Below are positions 45,731 through 53,539 of a DNA stretch of 64,000 nucleotides, piece after piece; the stretch's first letter is position 1; the number at the start of each line of letters is the position of its first letter. The position numbers and the translations under genes are program-made. This DNA is from Streptomyces noursei. GTDB taxonomy: Bacteria; Actinomycetota; Actinomycetes; Streptomycetales; Streptomycetaceae. The notes under the pieces were generated by a model. The model searched no databases, was not told the origin of the DNA, and worked only from the letters and a program-made list of their open reading frames with translations. The stretch covers positions 3,410,001-3,474,000 of the forward strand of contig NZ_CP070326.1 in NCBI RefSeq assembly GCF_016917755.1. The letters run 5' to 3'.

Positions 45731-46162
45731 ATGACCACAACCAGGGAAGATGGATACGAACTGTCCACGGACCCGGACCGGCTCGACGTCGACCTGGTCC
45801 ACCGCTGGCTCTCCACGGACGCGTTCTGGGCGCTCGGCCGCAGCCGGGAGACCGTCGAACAGGCCGCGCGCGCCTCCGTCAACTTCACCGCCCACGGCCC
45901 CGACGGCTCCCAGGTCGCCTACGCCCGGGTCGTCACCGACCGGGCGACCTTCGCCTGGCTGTGCGACGTCTATGTCGCGCCCGGGCACCGCGGCAGAGGT
46001 CTCGGCACATGGCTGGCCGGCGCCGTTCGCGACCACCTCGCCCCCTACCGGCTCAAGCGCGTACTGCTCACCACGCTGGACGCCCACGACATCTACGCCC
46101 GGGCCGGCTTCGTCCCCTTCCCCACCCCCGAGAACCTGATGATCCTGGACCCGGCGGCATGA
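45731..46162 (+). CDS. GNAT-family N-acetyltransferase
   Basis: 143 aa GNAT: VAYARVVTDRATFAWLCDVYVAPGHRGRGLGTWLAGAVRDHL contains the acetyl-CoA loop (RGRGLG), then LLTTLDAHDIYARAGFVPF. Best match is to small GNATs of unknown acceptor. ATG 45731 lacks a clear ribosome site and lies just after the palindrome, so the transcript may be leaderless or very short-leadered. It overlaps the ddl-like gene by 4 bp (ATGA). Confidence 0.87.
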   Translation: MTTTREDGYELSTDPDRLDVDLVHRWLSTDAFWALGRSRETVEQAARASVNFTAHGPDGSQVAYARVVTDRATFAWLCDVYVAPGHRGRGLGTWLAGAVRDHLAPYRLKRVLLTTLDAHDIYARAGFVPFPTPENLMILDPAA

Positions 46163-47208
46163 ACGACCCGGGCAAGCGCGTGGTGGTCCTGTGCGGCGGA
46201 GAGAGCGCGGAACGCGACGTCTCCCATGCTTCGGGCCGGTCGGTGGCCCGAGCCCTGCTGGAGCGCGGACACGAGGTGACCCTGATCGACCCGGCCGCCG
46301 CCGTGCCGGTCGTGGCCGGGCCGCTGCGCCCCGGCGACGACGTCAAGGAGTGCGCGGTCGGCACGACTCCGCCGCCGCGCGCGGACCGGCCACGATTGCG
46401 GCGGCGGATGCACGCGGCGCTGACCGGCGGCCCGGTCCTGGAGCTGCTGCGGGACGCGGAGTTGGTCTTCCTCGCGCTGCACGGCGGCTGGGGCGAGGAC
46501 GGCCACGTCCAGGCACTGCTGGAGATGGCGGGCCTGCCGTTCACCGGCGCCGGCAGCGCCGCGTGCGCGGCGGCCTGGCACAAACACCGGGCCCGGGCGG
46601 TGCTGGCCGCCGCGGGCCTGCCGGTGACCGAGGGAGTGCTGTGGCGCCCCGGGACGGACGAGGTGCCACCGGACGCGCAGCGCCTGCTGGCCCACGGCCC
46701 GGTGGTGACCAAGCCGGTCGCGGACGGCTCCAGCGTCTCCGTCCACCGGGTCGCGTCGCTCCCCCACCTGGCACAGGTCGCCGCCGACGTACCCGCCGAC
46801 GAGGAGCTCCTGGTGGAACCGTTCCTCCCGGGGCGGGAGTTCACCGTGGCCGTCGTCGGAAGCCGACCGCTCCCCGTGGTCGAGATCGAGCTGACGACTC
46901 CGTTGTTCGACTACGCGGCCAAGTACCAACCTGGCGGCGCCAGCGAGATCTGCCCGGCCCGGATACCGGCCGACTTCGCCCACCGCCTACAGGAGATGGC
47001 CCTCCGCGCACACCGGGCCCTCGGCTTCGGCGCGCACGCCTACTCGCGCACCGACTTCCGCTGCGACGCCCACGGCGAACCCCACTGCATCGAAGTCAAC
47101 GCCCTCCCCGGCCTGACGCCGACGAGCCTCCTCCCCCTCGCAGCAACCGGCGCCGCCTGGACCTACCCCGACCTGATCCACCACCTCATGAACCTCACAC
47201 AGCCCTGA
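46159..47208 (+). CDS. ddl: D-alanine-D-alanine ligase family protein
   Basis: 349 aa ATP-grasp ligase. VVVLCGGESAERDVSHASG at the N-terminus, HGGWGEDGHVQALLE, GPVVTKPVADGSS, and the substrate-binding FDYAAKYQPGGASEICPA with Lys-Tyr typical of D-Ala-D-Ala (not D-Lac) specificity, and final EVNALPGLTPTSLLP. Coupled to a GNAT and controlled by the palindrome rather than sitting in a cell-wall cluster, so it may be an accessory or resistance-linked ligase; the dipeptide product is inferred. Confidence 0.86.
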   Translation: MNDPGKRVVVLCGGESAERDVSHASGRSVARALLERGHEVTLIDPAAAVPVVAGPLRPGDDVKECAVGTTPPPRADRPRLRRRMHAALTGGPVLELLRDAELVFLALHGGWGEDGHVQALLEMAGLPFTGAGSAACAAAWHKHRARAVLAAAGLPVTEGVLWRPGTDEVPPDAQRLLAHGPVVTKPVADGSSVSVHRVASLPHLAQVAADVPADEELLVEPFLPGREFTVAVVGSRPLPVVEIELTTPLFDYAAKYQPGGASEICPARIPADFAHRLQEMALRAHRALGFGAHAYSRTDFRCDAHGEPHCIEVNALPGLTPTSLLPLAATGAAWTYPDLIHHLMNLTQP

Positions 47209-47531
47209 ACCCGCCCCCGCGACACCGACCCACCCCGCCCCTGCCTCGACGACCGTCACCAGCATCGAGATTCACTCGACTCGCCACCCTTCAAACGACG
47301 TTGGGACCGGCCGGCGAAGTCCACGAACAGGGCCTCGCCGCACTCCACGACGGAACCGCCGCGCAAGACACCCACACCCCCCGCGCCCGGGCGTTCCCGG
47401 ACAAGGTGCCGGCCGGCGCCGGCCCGAGTCGCCCGCCCGACTGCGACCCGGGGTTCGACTGCCCACCGGTACGGACTGCTGACGCAGGCCCCATCAGGCT
47501 CCATACGGGAGGGGGAGCCTGCGGGCGAAGG
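47209..47531. other. intergenic region, no gene assigned
   Basis: No supported gene. A perfect 7-bp hairpin (AGGCTCC and GGAGCCT) lies at 47496-47520. Confidence 0.4.
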
Positions 47532-47780
47532 GTGAGTGCGGACGTGGCACGGGAGGCGCAGGGTGCGGCGCACCCGATCACCCGGGACGCGCTCGACCGG
47601 CTCCTCGCCGAGCCGGTGGGGCTGCGCAAGGGGGCGTATGAGGAGGCGCATGAGGGGGCGTATGAGGGGGCGCATGCGGCCGCCGAGCAGGGCGGATGCC
47701 GCCCTGGCCGCAAACGGCCCGCGGCGCCGGCGCAGCGTTGGAGTGACATGGTCGCCCGCCTGAGGTGGCTCGGGCGATGA
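47532..47780 (+). CDS. small hypothetical protein with 12-bp tandem repeat
   Basis: 82 aa possible protein: VSADVAREAQGAAHPITRDALDRLLAEPVG..., with a Lys/Glu/His-rich segment from four 12-bp repeats (KGAYEEAHEGAYEGAH) and Arg-rich end. GGGCGAAGG precedes the GTG closely. Protein-like codon use but no family recognised; it could be a spurious frame. Confidence 0.35.
   Translation: MSADVAREAQGAAHPITRDALDRLLAEPVGLRKGAYEEAHEGAYEGAHAAAEQGGCRPGRKRPAAPAQRWSDMVARLRWLGR
47630..47677 (+). repeat. 12-bp tandem repeat, four copies
   Basis: Alternating GGGGGCGTATGA and GRGGGCGCATGA-like units, encoding (K/E)GAYE/EAHE repeats in the 82-aa frame. Confidence 0.8.
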
Positions 47781-47837
47781 GGGGAAGGATGGCGAAAAGA
47801 TTCTGCCGATGAGTTGCCTCGACGAGTGGAGGTCCCC

Positions 47838-48014
47838 ATGAAGCGCCTGCCCGCGCTCGCTACCGCGGTAGCGGCCTCAGTACTGATCATCCTCGGAGCC
47901 GGCACCGCCAGCGCCGACGGCAAGCCCGACAACGGATCTACTCGGATCGGAACCGCCCCGATCACCGAAGGTCTGCAAAAAATCGTGAGCGGCTCGTTCC
48001 TCCTGGACATGTGA
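47838..48014 (+). CDS. small secreted peptide
   Basis: 58 aa. A clean signal peptide (MKRLPALATAVAASVLIILGAGTASA, cleavage after ASA) and a 31-residue mature peptide (DGKPDNGSTRIGTAPITEGL...FLLDM). GGAGG lies 6 nt upstream of the ATG, so translation looks real. No cysteines, so not a disulphide peptide. Function unknown; could be a signal or antimicrobial-like secreted peptide. Confidence 0.6.
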   Translation: MKRLPALATAVAASVLIILGAGTASADGKPDNGSTRIGTAPITEGLQKIVSGSFLLDM

Positions 48015-48065
48015 GCCCCTCAGGGACAGGTCCGTAGCCATCACCCCGTGCCCAGCCGGGCGCGA

Positions 48066-48105
48066 CGCCCCCGTGCATGCCCGCCCAAGGGCGAGGACGG
48101 GGGCG
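48066..48105. terminator. hairpin after peptide gene
   Basis: CGCCCCCGT and ACGGGGGCG are perfect 9-bp arms, loop 22 nt, 50 bp after the peptide stop. No T-run. Confidence 0.4.
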
Positions 48106-48244
48106 CAGTCGTCTGCGGTACCGCGGCGTTCCGTAAGTCACGGCCGGACGGATCCACGCACCTCGCCCACGGGGCCGGCCCGATGCGGCCAAAGGCCCCC
48201 TGCCGCTCGGCCTGCCGGCGCCCTCCGAGGGCATGCGGGCCCTC

Positions 48245-48283
48245 AACCGGCTCCGACCAACCGGCTCCGGCCAACCGGCTCCG
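48245..48283 (+). repeat. 14-bp tandem repeat just outside the element
   Basis: AACCGGCTCCG at 48245, 48259 and 48273, with period 14. Confidence 0.7.
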
Positions 48284-48343
48284 ATCATGGAAACGGCCCC
48301 TCACTCAGTGGAGTGGGGGCCGCTGACCTCACGGTTTATCTGT

Positions 48344-48386
48344 GTGGGCACAGACGGATTTGAACCGCCGACATCTGCTTTGTAAG
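48344..48386. repeat. left attachment site (attL)
   Basis: 43-bp copy of the tRNA-Val 3' half, starting GTGGGCACAGACGG and ending CTTTGTAAG. Upstream bases differ from the right copy (TGT instead of CTG), so the displaced chromosomal tRNA end lacks an encoded CCA. Confidence 0.9.
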
Positions 48387-48500
48387 TTCGATCAAACGTG
48401 CTGTCGACGTTTGCGACTCTCGTCCGCGACGGAAATCGCAGTGCGCCGCTGGTGCCTTACGTACGGCGGCGTCCGTCGGTGTTGCCGTCAATGACTACCG

Positions 48501-48938
48501 TCAGGGCTGCTGGCTCGGGACTGCGATGTGTAGCTGCTGGAGACCGTACAGAGCAGCATGGAACGCGGCTGCGATCTCACGCGCCTTTTTCTCACTCTCG
48601 ATCTGCCACATGGAGATGTAGTCAGCGCCAACGTTCGCCTGCGTCACCGTGCCAGCGATCACCAACGCTTCAGCCGCAGCCCTCAGGACCGTCACCGCCT
48701 GCTCCGGGACGATGGGCTTGCTGCTAGCAAAGGCGTCGAGTTCCACCTTCCAACGCGGTCCCTGACGAGCGATGCACACAAAGATCGCGTCATTGGTCTT
48801 GGCGCTGCTATAGGCCGCATGGTGGGCTTCCGGCTTGGTGCAGTCGGGGATGAGTGCAGCTGGGAGAGGCATTCCAGGCGTCGGCATGCTCACATGGTCG
48901 CAGGTGCTCACGCCGTTGATCAGGCGAACGCCCGCCAT
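48501..48938 (-). CDS. hypothetical protein at left end of AICE
   Basis: 145 aa from ATG 48938. Mixed alpha/beta composition (CTKPEAHHAAYSSAKTNDAIFVCIARQGPRWKVELDAFASSK, TVTQANVGADYISMWQIESEKKAREIAAAFHAAL). The frame stays open upstream with a hydrophobic segment (RLIRPLAIASLTLAVM), which would make a membrane anchor if a non-canonical start is used. No family recognised. Divergent from the nuclease gene. Confidence 0.55.
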   Translation of the reverse strand: MAGVRLINGVSTCDHVSMPTPGMPLPAALIPDCTKPEAHHAAYSSAKTNDAIFVCIARQGPRWKVELDAFASSKPIVPEQAVTVLRAAAEALVIAGTVTQANVGADYISMWQIESEKKAREIAAAFHAALYGLQQLHIAVPSQQP

Positions 48939-49046
48939 CACAGCCAAAGTCAGTGAGGCGATCGCCAGAGGGCGAATGAGACGGAGTCGCCCCGTCGTTG
49001 CATCCGAGCGCGCCCGTTGTCAGTGGGGCCACATACCATCTTCGCC

Positions 49047-50126
49047 ATGACTCTACGGGAGTACTTGCACACGGTTGCTTCGACGTACGACCGGACAGCC
49101 GGTACTGGATCACCGGCTGCAAAGCTGTTGAGGTCGGCGCCCTCTGTCTTCGAGCCCTACGTTCCCGCGAGCTACACCATCAAGGGGAGCGCGGGCAACG
49201 GCGTGGGGGCTTTCTGCCCGTGGGTTTCGTTCTTCGACCCCGACGAGACGACCACTGCAACGCGAGGCATGTATCTCGTCTACCTCTTTGCTGAGGACAT
49301 GAAGACTGTCTCACTGAGCTTGAACCAAGGCGTCACGGAGTTGCGGGAGACGTTCGGAGCTCGCGAGGCAGAGAAGCGCCTCATAAGCGAGGCCGTGGCC
49401 ATCCGAGGAGCGTTCCCTGACGACACGTCTGGAGAGCTGGAGGACGTCATCGATCTGGGCGGCAGGGCCGGCCTGCCGCGGGCTTACGAAGCCGGCAACA
49501 TCCTCGCCCGCGTCTACGAGATCGATTCTCTGCCTACCGAAGAGGCGTTGAAGGCCGACCTCCGCAGGATGATCCAGCTTTACCAGGACGCCCTGGTCCT
49601 GCGCGAGGACCTGCGGAGCACTACGCGAGATGTGATCACCACGATCAAGCCGAAGGTGAGCGACGAGCAGGACCCGCTCCTCTACTTCGCTCCCAAGAGC
49701 GACGGCGAGTACATGCAGAAGATCACTGCCCGTGTGCTCAAGAAGAGCCGCAAGCACGAGACCCTGGTCAAGCGCTACGGAACTTTCCTCGCCGAGGCGG
49801 GGTTCACCGCCGGGACGAACGTCCACCCGCGTGACCTCGTCGCCAGGCGCGATGATGACGACTGGCTGATCGAAGCGAAGGTGGTCCGCCGGGGCAACGT
49901 CAGCCACGCCGTGCGGGAGGCGATCGGCCAACTCGCCACCTACGCCTTCCTGCTTTATGCGGCGGATGCCCAGCCTCGCCGCATGGCGCTCTTCACCGAG
50001 GCCATCGGCGACGTGTACGTGCGCCTACTCAGCCATCAAGGAATTGCATCGGTCTGGCCCACTGAGGATGGCTGGGCTGGATCACCAGAGGCTGTTAACG
50101 CTGGCCTTGCTCAGAAAGAGGCGTAG
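49047..50126 (+). CDS. McrB-N (DUF3578) domain fused to PD-(D/E)xK nuclease
   Basis: 359 aa. Residues ~1-170 resemble the McrB N-terminal DNA-recognition domain (LREYLHTVASTYDRTAG, SAGNGVGAFCPWVSFFDP, GMYLVYLFAEDMKTVSLSLNQG, TELRETFG), which in McrBC reads modified cytosine. The C-terminus has a PD-(D/E)xK nuclease site: Asp263, Glu276-Ala-Lys278 and the QxxxY motif Gln295/Tyr299 (IGQLATYAF). It has no AAA+ GTPase or McrC, so it is a single-chain candidate modification-dependent restriction enzyme. ATG 49047 lacks a ribosome site. Single cargo gene, ended by a strong hairpin. Confidence 0.82.
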   Translation: MTLREYLHTVASTYDRTAGTGSPAAKLLRSAPSVFEPYVPASYTIKGSAGNGVGAFCPWVSFFDPDETTTATRGMYLVYLFAEDMKTVSLSLNQGVTELRETFGAREAEKRLISEAVAIRGAFPDDTSGELEDVIDLGGRAGLPRAYEAGNILARVYEIDSLPTEEALKADLRRMIQLYQDALVLREDLRSTTRDVITTIKPKVSDEQDPLLYFAPKSDGEYMQKITARVLKKSRKHETLVKRYGTFLAEAGFTAGTNVHPRDLVARRDDDDWLIEAKVVRRGNVSHAVREAIGQLATYAFLLYAADAQPRRMALFTEAIGDVYVRLLSHQGIASVWPTEDGWAGSPEAVNAGLAQKEA

Positions 50127-50184
50127 GCAGCCGGAGTTGCCGCGACCCTGTGCAAACGCCAGGACGACGAACGGTGCTGAACGG

Positions 50185-50219
50185 GGTCGGCGCTCTGCCG
50201 TTGGGGCAGAGCGCCGACC
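50185..50219. terminator. bidirectional terminator hairpin
   Basis: Perfect 15-bp arms GGTCGGCGCTCTGCC and GGCAGAGCGCCGACC with loop GTTGG, between convergent genes. Confidence 0.75.
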
Positions 50220-50228
50220 AGCCCCGGA

Positions 50229-50921
50229 CTATACGTCCCTGTTCATGACCGCCCAGGCGAGGTCGTCCATAGAGGTACTCACCGCCGTGGCTCCAGCCTC
50301 AGTCAGAGCCGCGTCTTTGCCGGGCTTGTTCGCGTACCCAATCGCTTCCATACCGGCAGCATGGGCGGCCTCGACATCACGCACCGCGTCACCGACGAAG
50401 ATGCAGTCGCCCGGTTTGGCCTCAGCCGCCGTCATGGCGGCTGATAGGAGCTGCGGGGACGGCTTCATGGACTTCGGCTGACCGCTCACCCGGCCGAACT
50501 GGCCGGCGACGAGCCGGCGGAGCCCGTGCGCATCCAGGTAGCGTTCGATAGCCACCGTCGCGTTGTTGCTGACCATCCAGACCGAGCGCCCGCTCGCTGC
50601 GCACGCCTCCAGGAAGGCCACCCCGCCCGGTGTGGGTTGCGCCAGGTCAACGGCCTCCATCTCCAGCTGTGCCAGTGCCTCGTCGGCCACGGGTACGAGG
50701 TCTTCCCGCTCGTCGGCGATCCTACGAAGCAACGCCAGGGGATCGGACTCGTCGTGCCCCGGCGGCGGACCGTCAGGTCCCGACAGCAGTTCAACTAGGC
50801 GCCGCGCGACATCAGGGGCCGAAAACCCCGCGAAGACCGAGCACACAGGACCGTCGAAGTCCAGCAGTACGTGCCGCACCGGAGCGAGAACGGAGGCCAG
50901 CTCCTCCGGGGCCGCGGTCAC
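50229..50921 (-). CDS. HAD-family hydrolase
   Basis: 230 aa phosphatase of the phosphoglycolate-phosphatase-like HAD group: HVLLDFDGPVCSVFAG (DxD nucleophile pair), WMVSNNATVAIERYL, Lys in GQPKSMKPSPQLL, and FVGDAVRDVEAAHAAGM. It dephosphorylates a small metabolite. GTG start overlaps the GntR stop (GTGA), so it is the second gene of a GntR-HAD operon, a pairing seen in other Streptomyces mobile elements. Role in the element unknown. Confidence 0.85.
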   Translation of the reverse strand: MTAAPEELASVLAPVRHVLLDFDGPVCSVFAGFSAPDVARRLVELLSGPDGPPPGHDESDPLALLRRIADEREDLVPVADEALAQLEMEAVDLAQPTPGGVAFLEACAASGRSVWMVSNNATVAIERYLDAHGLRRLVAGQFGRVSGQPKSMKPSPQLLSAAMTAAEAKPGDCIFVGDAVRDVEAAHAAGMEAIGYANKPGKDAALTEAGATAVSTSMDDLAWAVMNRDV

Positions 50922-51760
50922 GTCTCACGCTCGTACGCGATGCTGGTCCAGACGCTCTCGAACCACCTTGTGGCCTGCTGAACGTACTGCGATCCCATGG
51001 ACTCACCGTCGGAGCCCGCGGCGTGGTGGAACAGCGTGGCGTCCTTGCCGGTGACGTCGTAGAAGGTGCGCGACTCGCCGGCCACCTCCATCGTGCGTTC
51101 CCGAAGCGGGTAGAAGCCGAAGAACACGTCACGGCGGTTGAGGACGTAGAGCTTGAACAGAGACGTGGCCCGGTAGACCTTCACGTTCACCGAAGCCTTC
51201 TCGACCAGCCCGAGTTCGGCCAGCACTTCGACTGAGTGCCGGATCCCGGCTGCGTTCGTCAGCGCGATGTCCCTGGCGCGGTCGCGGAGCACGGGGTCGT
51301 CTCCAAGCCCGTCGACGAGCGTCGGCACTGCCATCGGCGCCGTGGTGTCCGGCAGTAGGAGCCGGACTTCAATCGACTCCGGCCGGAGTCGACCAGCACG
51401 AATCTTGTCGAGCGGCTCTTGCATCGCGCTGTGGAGCGTCTCACTACTGAATCCAGCGAAATCGACCGTGACGTGAGGATCGGCGAAAGCCATCTCCAGG
51501 TGCGGCCGCAGGCCGACCGGTCGCTCTGTCCGCTCGCGGACGAAGGAACCAGAACCCTTGCGGGTCACGATCAGCCCTTCATCCCTGAGCATGTCGAGGG
51601 CTCGGGTCACCGTTCCGCGGGCGACTTCGAAGCGCTTGGCCAACTCAGGCCCAGACGGCAACTGCTTCCCGGGCTCGAACTTCTTCGTGAGGATTTCCGC
51701 GCGAAGCACGCTGCTGACCTGCAAGTACGGCGGACGCTCGTCGTTCGGGTCGAGGCTCAT
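50918..51760 (-). CDS. GntR-family regulator (KorSA/UTRA-like)
   Basis: 280 aa. N-terminal winged HTH (PPYLQVSSVLRAEILTKKFEPGKQLPSGPELAKRFEVARGTVTRALDMLRDEGLIVTRKGSGSFV) followed by a ~180-aa effector domain. In pSAM2-type elements a GntR regulator (KorSA) represses transfer and replication; this gene faces the rest of the element across a palindromic operator and may play that part, though its coupling to a HAD gene points to metabolite sensing (inference). Start ATG 51760. Confidence 0.87.
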   Translation of the reverse strand: MSLDPNDERPPYLQVSSVLRAEILTKKFEPGKQLPSGPELAKRFEVARGTVTRALDMLRDEGLIVTRKGSGSFVRERTERPVGLRPHLEMAFADPHVTVDFAGFSSETLHSAMQEPLDKIRAGRLRPESIEVRLLLPDTTAPMAVPTLVDGLGDDPVLRDRARDIALTNAAGIRHSVEVLAELGLVEKASVNVKVYRATSLFKLYVLNRRDVFFGFYPLRERTMEVAGESRTFYDVTGKDATLFHHAAGSDGESMGSQYVQQATRWFESVWTSIAYERET

Positions 51761-51811
51761 GCCTCCATGCTACCCACCTGCCCAACCTGAGCGACCTTGC
51801 CAACCATCTTG

Positions 51812-51827
51812 ACCTGCTTAAGCAGGT
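51812..51827. promoter_or_regulatory. 16-bp perfect operator palindrome
   Basis: ACCTGCTTAAGCAGGT, 52 bp upstream of the GntR start. Related half-sites AACCTGAGC and GACCTTGCC lie on the GntR side. Typical GntR autoregulatory site. Confidence 0.65.
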
Positions 51828-51841
51828 TGCCTATGTTGAAC

Positions 51842-52018
51842 ATGTCACCACCAAGGAAACGCGGAGGCGGCCCGGAGGCCCTTCTTTGGGCTGCACGGAT
51901 GCGTGACCTGAACGACTCCGCCGGCCCCGCTTACACGCGGCCCGAGCGGCACGGGAGACGTGAAAAGTCCGGCGTCTTCACGGAGCTATCGGTGTCATCG
52001 GCTAAGCCGTTGGTCTGA
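51842..52018 (+). CDS. possible small protein divergent from gntR
   Basis: 58 aa frame (MSPPRKRGGGPEALLWAARMRDLNDSAG...), starting right after the operator. No strong ribosome site and no family recognised. Its position across the operator is the main argument for it. Confidence 0.35.
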   Translation: MSPPRKRGGGPEALLWAARMRDLNDSAGPAYTRPERHGRREKSGVFTELSVSSAKPLV

Positions 52019-52107
52019 CCCTCGGGCGTAGACCCAGGGACCGGATCGGCGGGGATCCCGGTGATTGGGCTGCACCCGGTCCATGACACCCGGAAGGGAG
52101 GGCGTAT

Positions 52108-52260
52108 CCACTCAGCGAGTGACGACTGAGTGGCCGCGGCAACCGCGCGCCGACCAACGGAGAGGAGCCAGGCGCACACGGAGCCGCGAGAGACAGTGAC
52201 GGGTTTCCCGTCACTCGTCATGCGGGCAGGGCGCACAGCCTTACCGAGCACCCTGCCCGC
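52108..52260. other. cluster of three strong hairpins
   Basis: CCACTCAG/CTGAGTGG (52108-52133), AGTGACGGG/CCCGTCACT with 3-nt loop (52195-52215), and GCGGGCAGGG/CCCTGCCCGC (52222-52260). No gene fits here; they may be a small RNA, terminators or part of a replication/transfer locus. Confidence 0.5.
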
Positions 52261-52342
52261 TTGATGAGGATCACGAAGAAGCGCCGCCCAGGAGGCCACC
52301 CGGACGGCGCGCGCCACAGGCACCCGTAGAGAGGAACTACCT

Positions 52343-52465
52343 GTGAACGCCAACAGCATGACACCTCACGCCTTCATCACGCACCTGACCGAGGATGAAC
52401 GTCGTGACCTGTCGGACAAGGTCCGTGACGCCAACCGCCGTTCGAGCAACGGGAGCGGCCGGTGA
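52343..52465 (+). CDS. tiny conserved-type element protein (40 aa)
   Basis: MNANSMTPHAFITHLTEDER...; a hydrophilic 40-aa protein. GTG start with GAGAGG 7-8 nt upstream; stop overlaps the next start (GTGA). Tiny genes of this kind are frequent in AICEs. Function unknown. Confidence 0.5.
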   Translation: MNANSMTPHAFITHLTEDERRDLSDKVRDANRRSSNGSGR

Positions 52466-52554
52466 GCGAGCCCGAGCCGCAGCACGACCGCGGGCCTGAG
52501 TCCGCCGACCAGCTGCCGCCGCTGCCTCAACGTGAGCCCGGCGACTCCCTGTAG
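52462..52554 (+). CDS. tiny acidic element protein (30 aa)
   Basis: MSEPEPQHDRGPESADQLPP...GDSL, overlapping the previous gene by 4 bp (GTGA). Pro/Glu-rich, no predicted structure. Supported only by coupling. Confidence 0.35.
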   Translation: MSEPEPQHDRGPESADQLPPLPQREPGDSL

Positions 52555-52580
52555 TGGTCGGTGCGCCAAGCCCGATAGCG

Positions 52581-52617
52581 AGGGCCCGCATCACGCACTG
52601 CGCGTGATGCGGGCCCT
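52581..52617. terminator. 16-bp perfect hairpin
   Basis: AGGGCCCGCATCACGC and GCGTGATGCGGGCCCT with loop ACTGC, after the tiny-gene pair. Confidence 0.7.
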
Positions 52618-52717
52618 TGCCCGTCACGGCACACGCCATCCCGTCGCCCGCGCTGTCCTTGCTGCGTGCCGCGGGTCCTCGACATTCACACGGCACCTCA
52701 ACGAAAGGGCGTCGCTG

Positions 52718-53191
52718 ATGCCTGACGCTTCCACGTTCGCCGCTACCTTCGTCGCCCTGTACGTCGCTCACAGCGTGGGCGACCACTGGGTGCAGACCTC
52801 GTGCCAGTCGGCCGACAAGGGCCGCCCCGGCTGGACCGGCCGCCTGGCTGACACACGCCACGTCGCCACCCTGACCGCAACCAAGGTCGCCTTACTCCTC
52901 CCCGTCGCCGTGCTCCTCGGCCTGCACCTCTCGGCCCTGGGCCTGGTACTGGGCCTGGGTGTGGACGCGGTCACGCACTGGTGGGCCGACCGCCGCAGCA
53001 CCCTCGCATGGCTCGCCCGCGTCACCGGCAAGACCGAGTTCTACACCCTCGGCACCGCGAACCACCCCGCGCACCCGGTCACCGCCAACGGCGCCCCGGC
53101 CGCGCACCTGGGGACCGGCGCCTACGCGCTGGACCAGTCCTTCCACCACCTGTGGCTGCTGATCGCAGCCGTCCTGATCGCCACCGTCTGA
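52718..53191 (+). CDS. DUF3307-like membrane protein
   Basis: 157 aa. TFVALYVAHSVGDHWVQT, a family-like start, then helices VALLLPVAVLLGLHLSALGLVLGLGVDAVTHWWADRR and LDQSFHHLWLLIAAVLIATV. Three to four membrane helices with conserved His/Asp in the first. Found in phages and integrative elements; function unknown, perhaps in the transfer complex. ATG 52718 with AAAGGG upstream. Confidence 0.6.
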   Translation: MPDASTFAATFVALYVAHSVGDHWVQTSCQSADKGRPGWTGRLADTRHVATLTATKVALLLPVAVLLGLHLSALGLVLGLGVDAVTHWWADRRSTLAWLARVTGKTEFYTLGTANHPAHPVTANGAPAAHLGTGAYALDQSFHHLWLLIAAVLIATV

Positions 53192-53199
53192 CCACCCCT

Positions 53200-53250
53200 G
53201 AACGGCGCGCGGCCCCGGGGCGCAATCCCGGGGCCGCTGACGGGCCGTTC
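53200..53250. other. nested hairpin upstream of DUF6284 gene
   Basis: Inner arms GCGGCCCCGGG and CCCGGGGCCGC (53209-53237) inside outer arms GAACGGC and GCCGTTC. Very stable leader structure, 22 bp before the next ATG. Confidence 0.6.
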
Positions 53251-53272
53251 CTGCTGAAAGGACACACGACCC

Positions 53273-53539
53273 ATGGACCAGATTACTGTCGCCGATGCTC
53301 TGACCGCGTTCGAGCCGTGGATGGAGCCGACCGCCGCCGAACTGGACGCCATCGACGCCGAGATGCCGCTCATCGGGGCGGAAGTCGAGTTGCTCGACGC
53401 GCAACTCATCACGCTGGACCGCACCCCGACCGAGCTGGACGCCCGCCGCATCCGCCGGGCCCGCCGCCGGGTGCTGGCCGCCCGCCGGGACCTGACCAAC
53501 CGCACCGCCGCCGCGATGCCGCCGGGAGGTGCGGCATGA
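53273..53539 (+). CDS. DUF6284-like small protein
   Basis: 88 aa alpha-helical: ALTAFEPWMEPTAAELDAIDAEMPLIGAEVELLDAQLITLDRTPTELDARRIRRARRRVLAAR. Resembles DUF6284 proteins found in Streptomyces AICEs. First of a chain of overlapping genes up to the DUF2637 protein. ATG 53273 with GAAAGG site. Confidence 0.6.
   Translation: MDQITVADALTAFEPWMEPTAAELDAIDAEMPLIGAEVELLDAQLITLDRTPTELDARRIRRARRRVLAARRDLTNRTAAAMPPGGAA

Noticed and set aside
48344..48386. A second tRNA-Val gene at the left end
   Set aside because: Only the 3' half is present, with no acceptor 5' strand or D-arm; it is the att duplicate.
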